Part shown: positions 6,737 to 12,637 of the stretch, piece after piece
Layout: each line of letters starts with the position of its first letter
How positions within the stretch are numbered: position 1 is the stretch's first letter
Notes under the pieces: model-generated
Seen by the model: the letters and a program-made list of their open reading frames with translations, nothing else
The model's database searches: none
Told to the model about the DNA's origin: nothing
Program-made: the position numbers and the translations under genes
From: Pseudomonadota bacterium
GTDB taxonomy: Bacteria; Pseudomonadota; Gammaproteobacteria; Burkholderiales; Burkholderiaceae_E
DNA length: 12,637 bases
Assembly (NCBI GenBank): GCA_023389175.1
Contig: JAEWEW010000154.1
Location: forward strand, 1-12,637
Direction of reading: 5' to 3'

Positions 6737-7491
6737 GCCCCGGCCCAGGAAGACGATGCCTTCGCCTCGGCGTCGAAGTCGGCAGGCACTATCGGGACGA
6801 ACTGGATGCGGTCGCCCGCCTGCAGCCGGCAGGGCGGGTCCGACCGCGGGTCGAAGAGACGCAGCGGCGTGCGGCCGATCAGGTTCCAGCCGCCGGGCGT
6901 CTCGAGGGAATAGATGGCCGTCTGGTCGCGCGCGATCGCCACCGTACCCGCCGGGATGCGGGTGCGCGGCGTCGCTCGCCGCGGCACCGACAGTGCCGGA
7001 TCCAGCCCGCCGATGTACGGGAAGCCGGGAGAGAAACCGAGCATGAACACCACATGGTCGGACGCGACATGCGCGCGGATCACCTCGTCGGTCGTCATGC
7101 CGCAGGCGGCGGCCACCTCGTCCAGGTCCGGGCCATGCACGCCGCCGTAGCAGACGGGGATGCGCACCGCGCGCGTCGGGCCTTCGTCGTCGCCGATGCC
7201 CGCCTCCAGCAGCGCCGCCACCCGGGCCTTCAACTGCTGGAACGGCGACGGCTGCGGCGAATAGGCGTCCGGCCGATAGAAGACCGCGACGCTGCAGAAG
7301 GCGGGGGCCACATCCAGCATGCCGGGGGGCGGCTGGACCGCCAGTGCGTGGGCGAGCGCTCGCGCCTGCCGGTTCACCGCAGCGTCCACCTTCTGCTCGA
7401 ACTCGACCACCAGGCAGCGATCCCCCAGCGGCTCGATGCGCCAGGGGCGATGACGGGACAGGGTCGACATGGCCGGATCATAACCGGCCAT
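6733..7491 (-). CDS. pxpB: 5-oxoprolinase subunit B (KipI family)
   Basis: This is the first gene of the pxp unit, up to 252 residues. Two in-frame ATGs are possible, at 7491 (M-A-G-Y-D-P-A) and at 7470 (M-S-T-L-S); neither has a convincing RBS, and both lie in the arms of a palindrome. KipI/PxpB signatures are present: P-L-G-D-R-C-L-V-V-E-F near the N-terminus, C-Y-G-G-V-H-G-P-D-L-D-E-V, F-M-L-G-F-S-P-G-F-P-Y-I-G-G-L, P-R-R-A-T-P-R-T-R-I-P-A-G-T-V, and T-P-G-G-W-N-L-I-G-R-T-P at the end of the domain. It is a cytoplasmic partner of PxpC and PxpA. In Bacillus the homologue KipI was first described as an inhibitor of sporulation kinase KinA; with a complete pxpABC set the enzymatic role is the better call. 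Confidence 0.92.
   Translation of the reverse strand: MAGYDPAMSTLSRHRPWRIEPLGDRCLVVEFEQKVDAAVNRQARALAHALAVQPPPGMLDVAPAFCSVAVFYRPDAYSPQPSPFQQLKARVAALLEAGIGDDEGPTRAVRIPVCYGGVHGPDLDEVAAACGMTTDEVIRAHVASDHVVFMLGFSPGFPYIGGLDPALSVPRRATPRTRIPAGTVAIARDQTAIYSLETPGGWNLIGRTPLRLFDPRSDPPCRLQAGDRIQFVPIVPADFDAEAKASSSWAGA
7469..7491. repeat. 8-bp inverted repeat covering both pxpB start codons
   Basis: ATGGCCGG (7469-7476) and CCGGCCAT (7484-7491) are exact reverse complements with a 7-base spacer. On the minus strand each arm contains one of the two candidate pxpB ATGs. It may be an operator, or a hairpin in the messenger that hides the start region. No regulator gene is next to it. Confidence 0.45.
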
Positions 7492-7635
7492 CCGGCGGGC
7501 GGCTGCCGTCTACGACCTTCGAGAGACCCGCAGGCCACCTGCATGATCCTTCCCCTGCGCCTTCGCCTGGAGGATCCGACCGTGGCCACTCATGGCGATG
7601 GCAAGCGGCACATGCGCCACTAGATTCTCCTCGTG

Positions 7636-7677
7636 CCCGCGGCATCCCGTCGCGGGACCCAACGGGGCCGATCCCCG
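7636..7677 (+). promoter_or_regulatory. Two consecutive hairpins in the leader of the 14-residue repeat gene
   Basis: The first stem is CCCGCG (7636-7641)/CGCGGG (7651-7656); the second is CGGGG (7663-7667)/CCCCG (7673-7677) with a 5-base loop. They lie just before the GAGGAAG ribosome binding site (7684-7690) of the repeat protein and could influence mRNA stability or translation. In GC-rich DNA short stems are common, so this is weak. The rest of the 203-base gap from pxpB (7492-7635) shows no feature I can support. Confidence 0.25.
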
Positions 7678-7694
7678 CAAACCGAGGAAGCATC

Positions 7695-8036
7695 ATGAAC
7701 CTTCACATCCGCAATGCCCTTCTGGCCGCCGGCGTGGCGGCATCCCTTGCCGCCCTGAGCGCGGGCGTCTATGCCTTCGCCGCCGCGGAGGCCGGCGCAA
7801 CCCACTTCGGCGGCAAGCTGTCGCTGAAGGCCGACGAAGGCGTCCCGCAGAACCTGGTGACCGCGATGAAGTCGGACGAAGGTGTGCCGCAGAACCTGGT
7901 CACCGCCATGAAGTCCGATGAAGGCGTGCCGCAGAACCTGGTCACCGCCATGAAGTCGGATGAGGGCGTGCCGCAGAACCTGGTCACCGCCATGAAGTCC
8001 GACGAGGGCGTCCCGCAGAACCTGGTCACCGCGTGA
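7695..8036 (+). CDS. Small exported protein with five tandem DEGVPQNLVTA repeats, unknown family
   Basis: I do not recognise this gene. It starts at ATG 7695, with GAGGAAG at 7684-7690, and gives 113 residues. Residues 1 to about 30 are a signal peptide or membrane anchor (M-N-L-H-I-R-N, then an Ala/Leu-rich core; A-F-A-A-A-E offers cleavage sites). A short linker (G-A-T-H-F-G-G-K-L-S-L-K-A) leads to five perfect copies of DEGVPQNLVTA, separated by MKS, from residue 47 to the C-terminus; the period is 14 residues (42 bases, 7833-8033). The repeats contain no Cys, Trp, Tyr or Phe. Codons differ between copies at silent positions while the peptide stays constant, so the protein sequence is probably under selection. 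It stands alone between divergent pxpB and convergent rlpA, with no processing enzyme nearby. It could be a periplasmic or secreted structural, binding or substrate peptide; no function is assigned. Confidence 0.8.
   Translation: MNLHIRNALLAAGVAASLAALSAGVYAFAAAEAGATHFGGKLSLKADEGVPQNLVTAMKSDEGVPQNLVTAMKSDEGVPQNLVTAMKSDEGVPQNLVTAMKSDEGVPQNLVTA
7833..8033 (+). repeat. Five-copy 42-bp in-frame tandem repeat
   Basis: Units begin at 7833, 7875, 7917, 7959 and 8001; the last is cut short by the stop codon. The core P-Q-N-L is always encoded CCG CAG AAC CTG. Asp, Glu, Gly, Val, Thr, Ala and Ser codons vary at the third base among copies. Confidence 0.9.
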
Positions 8037-8056
8037 CCGCGGCGCCATGGACCGGA

Positions 8057-8096
8057 AGGCGTCCGGCGACGCGACCGGGCACGGCCCGGGACGCCT
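8057..8096. terminator. Nested GC-rich palindrome between convergent genes, probable bidirectional terminator
   Basis: Outer arms AGGCGTCC (8057-8064) and GGACGCCT (8089-8096) are perfect complements, and inside them CCGGGC (8075-8080) and GCCCGG (8084-8089) form a second perfect stem with a 3-base loop. It lies in the 82-base gap where the repeat-protein gene and rlpA converge. There is no T-run on either strand, so termination is inferred from position and stem strength. Confidence 0.45.
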
Positions 8097-8118
8097 GCGC
8101 CCCTGAAGCCGGCGACGT

Positions 8119-8922
8119 CTACTTGCCGACGTCAGCCAGCGGCGCAGGCGTCTCGGTGCCGGCGGGCTCCGGCACGATCAGGCTGATCTCCACGGCGGCC
8201 AGACCGCCCTTGACCATTCCCAGGTGACGCGCCGCGGCGTGCGACAGGTCGATGATGCGACCGCGGGCGAAGGGCCCCCGATCGTTGACCCGCACGATCA
8301 CACTGGTGCCGTTCTTCAGGTTCGTCACCTTCACGTACGACGGCAGCGGCAGCGTCGGATGCGCGGCCGACATCGAGTGCATGTCGTAGCGCTCCCCGAT
8401 CGCGGTCTTGCGGCCGTGGAACGGCCTGCCGTACCAGGATGCGACCCCGCGCTGGGTGAAATTCGTGAGCTCGGTCATCGGCCGGTACTTGCGCCCGCGC
8501 AGCCGGTACGGCCGGTTGGCGTAGTGGGCGAGCGGCTCGGCCTTGGGCTTGGGTCCGGCGATCGGCTCGCTGTCCTGCAGCTCGCCGGCGGCGGCTCCCT
8601 CTATCAGCGCCTGGAGAGCCGGATCCGGCTGGCCCATCGGGCCCTGCTTCGGCTGCGGGTCGGAAGCCGCAGGCAGGGAGGCAATCGGGCTGGCGCGCTT
8701 CGCATGCATCCGCTGTCGCGGCCGCTGGGCCGGCACGACCTGCGCCGGGGCGGGTCCGGGCTCCTCGACCGCCGGGGCGGTCACCGGAGTGCCGGGTGCC
8801 GGCGCCCTCCGGTCAGGCTCGGACCGGTCGTTGATCGTGGAGCAGGAAGCCAGGGCCATCATCGCCGCGCCCGCGGCGATGATGAACCGGGGACGGCAGC
8901 GAACGGATGCAAGCGTGTTCAT
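8119..8922 (-). CDS. rlpA: RlpA-family septal ring lytic transglycosylase-like lipoprotein
   Basis: I chose ATG 8922 (M-N-T-L-A-S) because it places a lipoprotein signal peptide with lipobox L-A-S-C27 at the N-terminus; the frame extends to a GTG at 8958. This gives 267 residues. Residues 28 to about 155 are a Pro/Ala/Gln-rich, low-complexity linker. The double-psi beta-barrel RlpA domain covers about 158-250, beginning G159-V-A-S-W-Y-G and containing F-H-G-R-K-T-A-I-G-E-R-Y-D, and N213-D-R-G-P-F-A-R-G-R-I-I-D-L-S. There is no C-terminal SPOR domain, which many RlpA proteins use to find denuded septal glycan. The product is expected on the periplasmic face of the outer membrane, cutting or binding peptidoglycan during division. 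It lies 127 bases after the phasin gene, with a hairpin between, so it probably has its own promoter. Confidence 0.88.
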   Translation of the reverse strand: MNTLASVRCRPRFIIAAGAAMMALASCSTINDRSEPDRRAPAPGTPVTAPAVEEPGPAPAQVVPAQRPRQRMHAKRASPIASLPAASDPQPKQGPMGQPDPALQALIEGAAAGELQDSEPIAGPKPKAEPLAHYANRPYRLRGRKYRPMTELTNFTQRGVASWYGRPFHGRKTAIGERYDMHSMSAAHPTLPLPSYVKVTNLKNGTSVIVRVNDRGPFARGRIIDLSHAAARHLGMVKGGLAAVEISLIVPEPAGTETPAPLADVGK

Positions 8923-9019
8923 GCCTGCATTGCAGCCCTCCGCCGTGACATTAACCACAGCATCCGGAGCCAGCGGCGGTTCGCGTCGGACGGACGGCCG
9001 GTCTCGCGGCCGATGAACG

Positions 9020-9043
9020 GGCAGCCGGCCCCGCCGGACTGCC
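9020..9043 (-). terminator. Strong hairpin just after the phasin gene
   Basis: GGCAG-CCGGC (9020-9029) pairs with GCCGG-a-CTGCC (9033-9043): ten base pairs, one bulged A and a 3-base loop. It begins 6 bases after the phasin stop codon on the minus strand. No T-run follows, so it may act as a terminator or as a 3' stabiliser of the abundant phasin mRNA. Confidence 0.5.
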
Positions 9044-9049
9044 GACGGA

Positions 9050-9595
9050 CTACTTCTTGCCGCGCTTCGTGCCGGCGGCCTTGACCGCCCCGGAGAGGTT
9101 CGCGTCGATCATCTCGAGCACCTGGCGCGTGGCCGCGGTGACCTGCTCATAGGCGGCATTCGCGGTCACCACGCTCTGGCGCAGTGCATTGACCGCCCCC
9201 TCCGAGCCGGGCGGCGCGCTCCTGGCGAGCGTCTCCACCGAGTCAAGCAGCTGCTTCTGGCTGGCCGACATCTGCCGTTCGATCAGCGCGCTCACCTCCG
9301 CGCTGGTGGCCGAGGAGATGTCGTAGACCTGCTTGACGTAGGCCGCCGCCTTGTCCGGATCCGGCTTGCTGTACTGGTTGAAGAGGTCCGTCAGCAGGTC
9401 GTTGAGCGCCTTGACGTCCTTGGTCGCGAGCAGCGCCTTGAGCTGGGCGTTGGACTCCTCGAGCCCGGCACGAGCCGCCTGCACGTTCAGCTCCAGCAGC
9501 TTGCGGGCGCCGTCGAAAGCCGTGGTGGCCACCGAATTGGAGGTCTTGAAGGCCTCCGCCTGCGCCTTCATCAGGTCGTCGATCGAGGGAAACAT
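9050..9595 (-). CDS. phaP: Phasin (polyhydroxyalkanoate granule surface protein)
   Basis: The start is taken at ATG 9595 (M-F-P-S-I-D-D-L), with GGGAG nine bases upstream; the frame continues 13 codons further up without better support. The 181-residue product is almost all helical and has no signal peptide. The N-terminal signature is typical of beta-proteobacterial phasins: K-A-Q-A-E-A-F, then K-L-L-E-L-N-V-Q-A-A-R-A-G-L-E-E-S. Long amphipathic stretches (about residues 8-70 and 100-170) could coat the hydrophobic granule, and the tail is basic (K-R-G-K-K). Phasins cover intracellular PHB granules and control their number and size. The phaM-like gene at 12293 supports PHB storage in this organism. 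The gene is flanked by hairpins on both sides, consistent with separate transcription. Confidence 0.9.
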   Translation of the reverse strand: MFPSIDDLMKAQAEAFKTSNSVATTAFDGARKLLELNVQAARAGLEESNAQLKALLATKDVKALNDLLTDLFNQYSKPDPDKAAAYVKQVYDISSATSAEVSALIERQMSASQKQLLDSVETLARSAPPGSEGAVNALRQSVVTANAAYEQVTAATRQVLEMIDANLSGAVKAAGTKRGKK

Positions 9596-9647
9596 GGCAT
9601 CACTCCCATGGTTGTCGGATCCGGGACTATTCAAGCACCGCTCGGCG

Positions 9648-9666
9648 GCGCCGCTTGCGGCGGCGC
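9648..9666 (-). terminator. Hairpin between the DUF3014 gene and the phasin gene
   Basis: GCGCCGC (9648-9654) and GCGGCGC (9660-9666) form a 7-bp stem with a 5-base loop, 13 bases after the DUF3014 stop codon on the minus strand. No T-run follows. It is a candidate terminator separating the two genes. Confidence 0.35.
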
Positions 9667-9679
9667 ACCAGCTTCCGGG

Positions 9680-10531
9680 TCAGCCCACCGGCTGGCCCAG
9701 CAGCTCGCCGCGCAAGCGACGCAGAACCTTCTTCAGGGTGGCTGCGTTTTCCGGCCCCATCCGGATCATGATCTTCTGCCCGGCGGAGAGCTGCTGCAGG
9801 GCCGGATCGCGGAACCGGTAGAGCACCTTGGGCTGGACCAGCTCGATCGGGCCCTGGGGCGACGGAGCGGCAAGCATGTCGTCGATGGCCACGATCACGC
9901 GATCGTGGAAGCGACCGGTCGGATGACCGATCTGCTTGTAGGTCTGGTCCAGCAGCGGATAGAAGCGCAGGTAAAGGCTCACCAGCAGGCGCGGATCCAG
10001 CGATTCGGCGAAGGAGACGAAATCGTCGTAGCGCGCGTAGTTGCGTGGGCTGAGCGTGACCACGTCGTCCTGCCTGTCCACGTCCATCAGTCCCGGGATC
10101 CGCTGCACCATGCTCATCTGGCTCGGTACCAGCTCGCGCGGCAGGTTGTCCACCGTGATCACCAGCCGCTTCACGTAGTCCTGCATGTTGATGAACTCGG
10201 CGAGCCCGTCGGCGCGGAAGGCGCCGGACAGTGCCTCGAGGATCGTGCCGTCGCTCTTCTCCACCGGCGGCAGCGGCTCGGCCGAAGCCTGCGGCAGCGG
10301 CGGCATCGGGTACTCCGGCGGCTTGCGCTCCACTACCGGGGGCGGCGCCGGTTCCGGCTGCGGCGCCATCGCACGCGGCCGATCGACCCTGTCCCGCGCG
10401 CCGAAGCCATCCCAGAACGGCACCATCCCGCTCTGCCACCAGTAGAAGGCACCGGCCAGGACGATGGCCAGCAGGAAGATCAGCCCCATGGAGGGGCCGC
10501 CAGAGCTGCGGGGAGGGCCTTTGCGTGCCAT
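9680..10531 (-). CDS. DUF3014 single-pass membrane protein
   Basis: The 283-residue protein starts at ATG 10531; the RBS is poor, and ATG at codon 15 (M-G-L-I-F) is an alternative. A short basic N-terminus is followed by one membrane helix (about residues 15-33), a Pro-rich linker with many Pro-Pro and Pro-Glu steps (about 50-90), and a globular domain to the end. Landmarks of the DUF3014 family are V-I-T-V-D-N-L-P-R-E-L and Y-A-R-Y-D-D-F-V, followed by S-L-Y-L-R-F-Y-P-L-L-D-Q and R-F-H-D-R-V-I-V-A-I-D-D-M-L. The topology predicts a periplasmic domain anchored in the inner membrane. The function of the family is not established. It follows the CoA-binding gene by 93 bases on the same strand. 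Confidence 0.85.
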   Translation of the reverse strand: MARKGPPRSSGGPSMGLIFLLAIVLAGAFYWWQSGMVPFWDGFGARDRVDRPRAMAPQPEPAPPPVVERKPPEYPMPPLPQASAEPLPPVEKSDGTILEALSGAFRADGLAEFINMQDYVKRLVITVDNLPRELVPSQMSMVQRIPGLMDVDRQDDVVTLSPRNYARYDDFVSFAESLDPRLLVSLYLRFYPLLDQTYKQIGHPTGRFHDRVIVAIDDMLAAPSPQGPIELVQPKVLYRFRDPALQQLSAGQKIMIRMGPENAATLKKVLRRLRGELLGQPVG

Positions 10532-10595
10532 GATGGGGGCGGATCTTGCGGCGTGACGTGCGATCCGCGGCGGCGTTCGCGACCCCTTATTCTAC

Positions 10596-10613
10596 AGGCC
10601 CCGGGGCCGGCCT
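10596..10613 (-). terminator. GC palindrome after the CoA-binding protein gene
   Basis: AGGCC (10596-10600) pairs with GGCCT (10609-10613); the inner GGCCCCGGGGCC (10597-10608) is also fully self-complementary. It begins about 11 bases after the stop codon on the minus strand. Terminator function is inferred from position only. Confidence 0.3.
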
Positions 10614-10624
10614 CCTTCGCGTTT

Positions 10625-11122
10625 TCAGGGAAGATAGCGCGGGCGCTTCGCGGAGACGATGCCGGTATCGACGCCGGCCCACTCCAGCCCGCCGAAGAGC
10701 CGCGCATGCTCGATCTTCACGCAGCGATTCATCACCGAGTCCATGCCCTTCGATCGCGCGAGCGCGTCCGCCTCGAGGTTCTTCACGCCGATCTGCTGCC
10801 AGAGCACACGGGCGCCGAGCGCGACCGCCTGCTCGGCGATCGGCATGATGTCGGCGGTCCGCCGAAAGCAGTCGACGATGTCCACCGTGCGCGCGATCCC
10901 GGGAGGGATCGCCTCGAGCGTGGGATAGCAGGTCTCGCCGAGGATGCTCGGGTACCGCGGGTTCACCGGCACGATCCGGTAGCCGCGCGACTGCATGTAC
11001 TTGGCCGCGAAGAAGCTCGGCCGGTACCAGTCGGCCGACAGGCCCACCACGGCGATCACGCGGCTCGTGGCGAGTATGCGCCTCAGCGTCTCGATGTCGT
11101 TCGCGTCGCCGCGTTCTGCCAT
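10625..11122 (-). CDS. CoA-binding domain protein (YccU-like)
   Basis: The start is ATG 11122 (M-A-E-R-G-D), preceded by GGAGGAA; the frame runs further upstream but lacks a comparable signal. The 165-residue protein is a single Rossmann-type CoA-binding domain: V-I-A-V-V-G-L-S (about residues 22-29) forms the nucleotide loop, followed by G-Y-R-I-V-P-V-N-P, then V-D-I-V-D-C-F-R-R, L-W-Q-Q-I-G-V, and M-N-R-C-V-K-I-E-H near the C-terminus. These are family landmarks of the stand-alone CoA-binding proteins related to E. coli YccU and to the N-terminal domain of acyl-CoA synthetases. Members bind CoA or acyl-CoA in the cytoplasm; a physiological role is not settled. It is divergent from the FAH-family gene, 154 bases apart. 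Confidence 0.87.
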   Translation of the reverse strand: MAERGDANDIETLRRILATSRVIAVVGLSADWYRPSFFAAKYMQSRGYRIVPVNPRYPSILGETCYPTLEAIPPGIARTVDIVDCFRRTADIMPIAEQAVALGARVLWQQIGVKNLEADALARSKGMDSVMNRCVKIEHARLFGGLEWAGVDTGIVSAKRPRYLP

Positions 11123-11166
11123 GCGTTCCTCCGACGACCCCCGCCCCTTCTTCGCTGCCGTTTTCG

Positions 11167-11189
11167 CGAGTATCCTCGGAGTATCCTCC
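11167..11189. promoter_or_regulatory. Tandem 11-bp repeat of small palindromes in the divergent promoter region
   Basis: GAGTATCCTCG (11168-11178) is repeated at once as GAGTATCCTCC (11179-11189). Each copy is also a hyphenated palindrome, CGAG-TATC-CTCG and GGAG-TATC-CTCC, and the 11-base step puts both on the same face of the helix. It lies between the CoA-binding gene and the FAH-family gene, where an operator for either could be. No promoter boxes could be placed with confidence. Confidence 0.4.
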
Positions 11190-11276
11190 GAACACGGACC
11201 TGCCGCGAATGACGCAAGCCGGGTTTGGTATTCTGTCGCGATCGTCGTCCTACCCGAGATCGAGGCTCCGTCGTCC

Positions 11277-12266
11277 ATGAAGCTAGCCACCATCAAGGAC
11301 GCGACCCGCGACGGCCAGCTCGCCGTCGTGTCGCGCGACCTGAAGACAGCGGCGATCGCCGATGGCATCGCGGGCACGCTGCAGCGGGTGATGGACGACT
11401 GGGCCTTCCATGCTCCCCAGCTGCAGGATCTCTACGACGCGCTGAACCAGGGCAAGGCGCGGCACGCCTTCGAGTTCGATCCCTATCGCTGCATGGCGCC
11501 GCTGCCGCGCGCCTACCAGTGGGCCGACGGCTCCGCCTACGTCAACCACGTCGAGCTGGTACGCAAGGCTCGCAGCGCGGCGATGCCTGACACCTTCTGG
11601 ACCGATCCGCTGATGTACCAGGGCGGCTCGGACGATTTCCTCGGGCCGACGGACGATGCGATGTTCGCCTCCGAGGAGTGGGGCATCGATTTCGAGGCCG
11701 AGGTGGCCTGCGTCGTCGACGACGTGCCGATGGGCACCGATCCGGCCGCCGCGCTCGATCACATCCGGCTGCTCATGCTGGTCAACGACTGGAGCCTGCG
11801 CAACCTGATTCCGGCCGAGCTCGCCAAGGGATTCGGCTTCTTCCAGTCCAAGCCCGCCACCGCCTTCTCGCCGGTGGCGATCACGCCCGACGAGCTCGGC
11901 GACGCCTGGCGGGACGGCAAGGTGCACCTGCCGATCGAATGCTTCTGGAACGGCCACCAGGTGGGCCGGGCCAACGCCGGCGACGACATGGTGTTCGATT
12001 TCGGCAAGCTGGTGGCGCATGTCACGAAGACACGCAACGCGCGCGCCGGCTCGATCATCGGCTCCGGCACCGTCTCCAACAAGGACGCGAGCCTCGGCTA
12101 TTCCTGCATCGCGGAGGTGCGCGCGCTGGAGATGATCGCCGACGGCAAGCCGAGCACGTCGTTCATGAAGTTCGGCGACCGCATCCGGATCGAGATGCGC
12201 GACGCCGCCGGCCAATCGATCTTCGGCGCGATCGAGCAGGAAGTGGTCGCGGCCGGCAAGGGCTGA
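11277..12266 (+). CDS. Fumarylacetoacetate hydrolase (FAH) family enzyme
   Basis: The start is ATG 11277 (M-K-L-A-T-I-K-D), the usual beginning of this family; the RBS is weak (GAGGC). The protein has 329 residues. The FAH fold occupies about residues 80-325, with the metal-binding acidic residues expected at E140 and E142 in D-F-E-A-E-V-A and D171 in V-N-D-W-S-L-R. Other landmarks are F-F-Q-S-K-P-A-T-A-F-S-P, H-V-T-K-T-R-N-A-R-A-G-S-I-I-G-S-G-T-V-S-N and the C-terminal F-G-D-R-I-R-I-E-M. The family hydrolyses or hydrates acylpyruvate-type C-C bonds, as in tyrosine or aromatic degradation; this two-part layout with a long N-terminal segment is close to fumarylacetoacetase-like proteins. No other tyrosine-pathway gene is in view, so the substrate stays open. 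The phaM-like gene follows 26 bases later. Confidence 0.88.
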   Translation: MKLATIKDATRDGQLAVVSRDLKTAAIADGIAGTLQRVMDDWAFHAPQLQDLYDALNQGKARHAFEFDPYRCMAPLPRAYQWADGSAYVNHVELVRKARSAAMPDTFWTDPLMYQGGSDDFLGPTDDAMFASEEWGIDFEAEVACVVDDVPMGTDPAAALDHIRLLMLVNDWSLRNLIPAELAKGFGFFQSKPATAFSPVAITPDELGDAWRDGKVHLPIECFWNGHQVGRANAGDDMVFDFGKLVAHVTKTRNARAGSIIGSGTVSNKDASLGYSCIAEVRALEMIADGKPSTSFMKFGDRIRIEMRDAAGQSIFGAIEQEVVAAGKG

Positions 12267-12292
12267 CGGCCCGACGGCCCCGGGAGCGCGCG

Positions 12293-12637
12293 ATGGACAC
12301 CATGGACTTCGTGAAGCGTGCCTGGGCCACCCTGGACCTGACCTCGCCGTTCACCCCGACCCTCAGCGTCGAGGAGCTCGACAAGCGCATCGCGGACCTG
12401 CGCGCGGTGGAGCAGTGGCTCGCCCTCAACCAGGGAATGCTGCGCAACACCATCCAGGGGCTCGAGATCCAGCGCGGCACCCTCGCCACCGTCAAGAGCC
12501 TCTCCGACTCCTTCGGCCGGCTCAGCTGGCCGCCGGGCGAGGAAGCCGCCGAGGCGCTGGCGCGCTTCGCCGCGGCGTCGGTCCGGCCGCCGCAGGCGCC
12601 GCAACCCGCTCAGCCGCCACCGGCGCCGGCGCCGTCC
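12293..12637 (+). CDS. phaM: PhaM-like PHB granule-associated protein, N-terminal part
   Basis: This gene runs off the window end with no stop (115 codons visible). ATG 12293 is preceded by GGGAG (12282-12286); a second ATG follows three codons later. The visible protein opens M-D-T-M-D-F-V-K-R-A-W. It then shows the conserved stretch S-V-E-E-L-D-K-R-I-A-D-L (about residues 25-36), then V-E-Q-W-L-A-L-N and I-Q-G-L-E-I-Q-R-G-T-L-A-T, recognisable as PhaM. From about residue 90 it becomes Ala/Pro/Gln-rich. In Ralstonia PhaM activates PHB synthase PhaC and ties granules to the nucleoid through a Lys/Ala/Pro-rich tail, which would lie beyond this window. The gene follows the FAH-family gene by 26 bases and may be co-transcribed with it. 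Confidence 0.82.
   Translation, partial: MDTMDFVKRAWATLDLTSPFTPTLSVEELDKRIADLRAVEQWLALNQGMLRNTIQGLEIQRGTLATVKSLSDSFGRLSWPPGEEAAEALARFAAASVRPPQAPQPAQPPPAPAPS

Noticed and set aside
5462..6913. 483-codon plus-strand open frame across pxpA, pxpC and pxpB
   Set aside because: It crosses three recognisable genes on the other strand and has the composition of a shadow frame.
7344..7694. Extension of the repeat protein upstream of ATG 7695
   Set aside because: The extended N-terminus is Arg/Pro-rich and would bury the signal peptide; the RBS at 7684-7690 supports ATG 7695.
7833..8033. CRISPR-like array
   Set aside because: Units are contiguous 42-bp in-frame coding repeats with no unique spacers and no cas genes nearby.
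9608..11212. 534-codon plus-strand open frame across the DUF3014 and CoA-binding genes
   Set aside because: No domain or signal, rich in Arg/His; both opposite genes have clear family motifs.

Overview
The window is dense, high-GC coding sequence from a bacterial chromosome. A phasin of the beta-proteobacterial type, a PhaM-like PHB granule protein, a DUF3014 protein and an MxKDx pentapeptide-repeat secreted protein together suggest a PHB-storing Betaproteobacterium (Burkholderiales/Rhodocyclales-like). I cannot name the genus. No tRNA, rRNA, CRISPR array, insertion sequence or phage gene was seen, and no gene-free stretch exceeds about 205 bases.

Layout. (1) 1-765 (+) is the 3' part of a DHA2-family (EmrB/QacA) drug exporter. 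(2) 773-2588 (-) is a three-gene unit, read right to left: a b-type cytochrome membrane protein, a Tat-exported molybdopterin oxidoreductase of the MsrP/YedY family, and a small secreted methionine/lysine-rich MxKDx repeat protein. (3) 2722-4901 (+), divergent from it, is an OmpR-type response regulator overlapping a HAMP sensor histidine kinase. (4) 4933-7491 (-) is pxpB-pxpC-pxpA, the ATP-dependent 5-oxoprolinase that recycles pyroglutamate to glutamate. (5) 7695-8036 (+) is a small secreted protein of unknown family containing five perfect copies of an 11-residue peptide in a 14-residue period. (6) 8119-11122 (-) holds rlpA, a phasin gene, a DUF3014 membrane protein and a CoA-binding (YccU-like) protein. 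(7) 11277 to the end (+) is a fumarylacetoacetate-hydrolase-family enzyme followed by a phaM-like gene cut by the window end.

How parts work together. The most interesting block is 773-4901. A methionine-rich exported protein, an MsrP-family reductase and a membrane cytochrome b match in gene content the Azospira suillum system in which the Met-rich peptide MrpX absorbs hypochlorite and YedY1 re-reduces it. There the genes are controlled by SigF/NrsF; here a two-component system sits divergently instead, as HprSR (YedVW) controls msrPQ in E. coli. An 8-bp inverted repeat flanks the AT-rich part of the shared promoter region. The second unusual item is the 14-residue repeat protein at 7695-8036, whose repeats are identical in amino acids but differ at synonymous codon positions. 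Phasin and PhaM both belong to polyhydroxybutyrate granule biology, though other genes separate them here.
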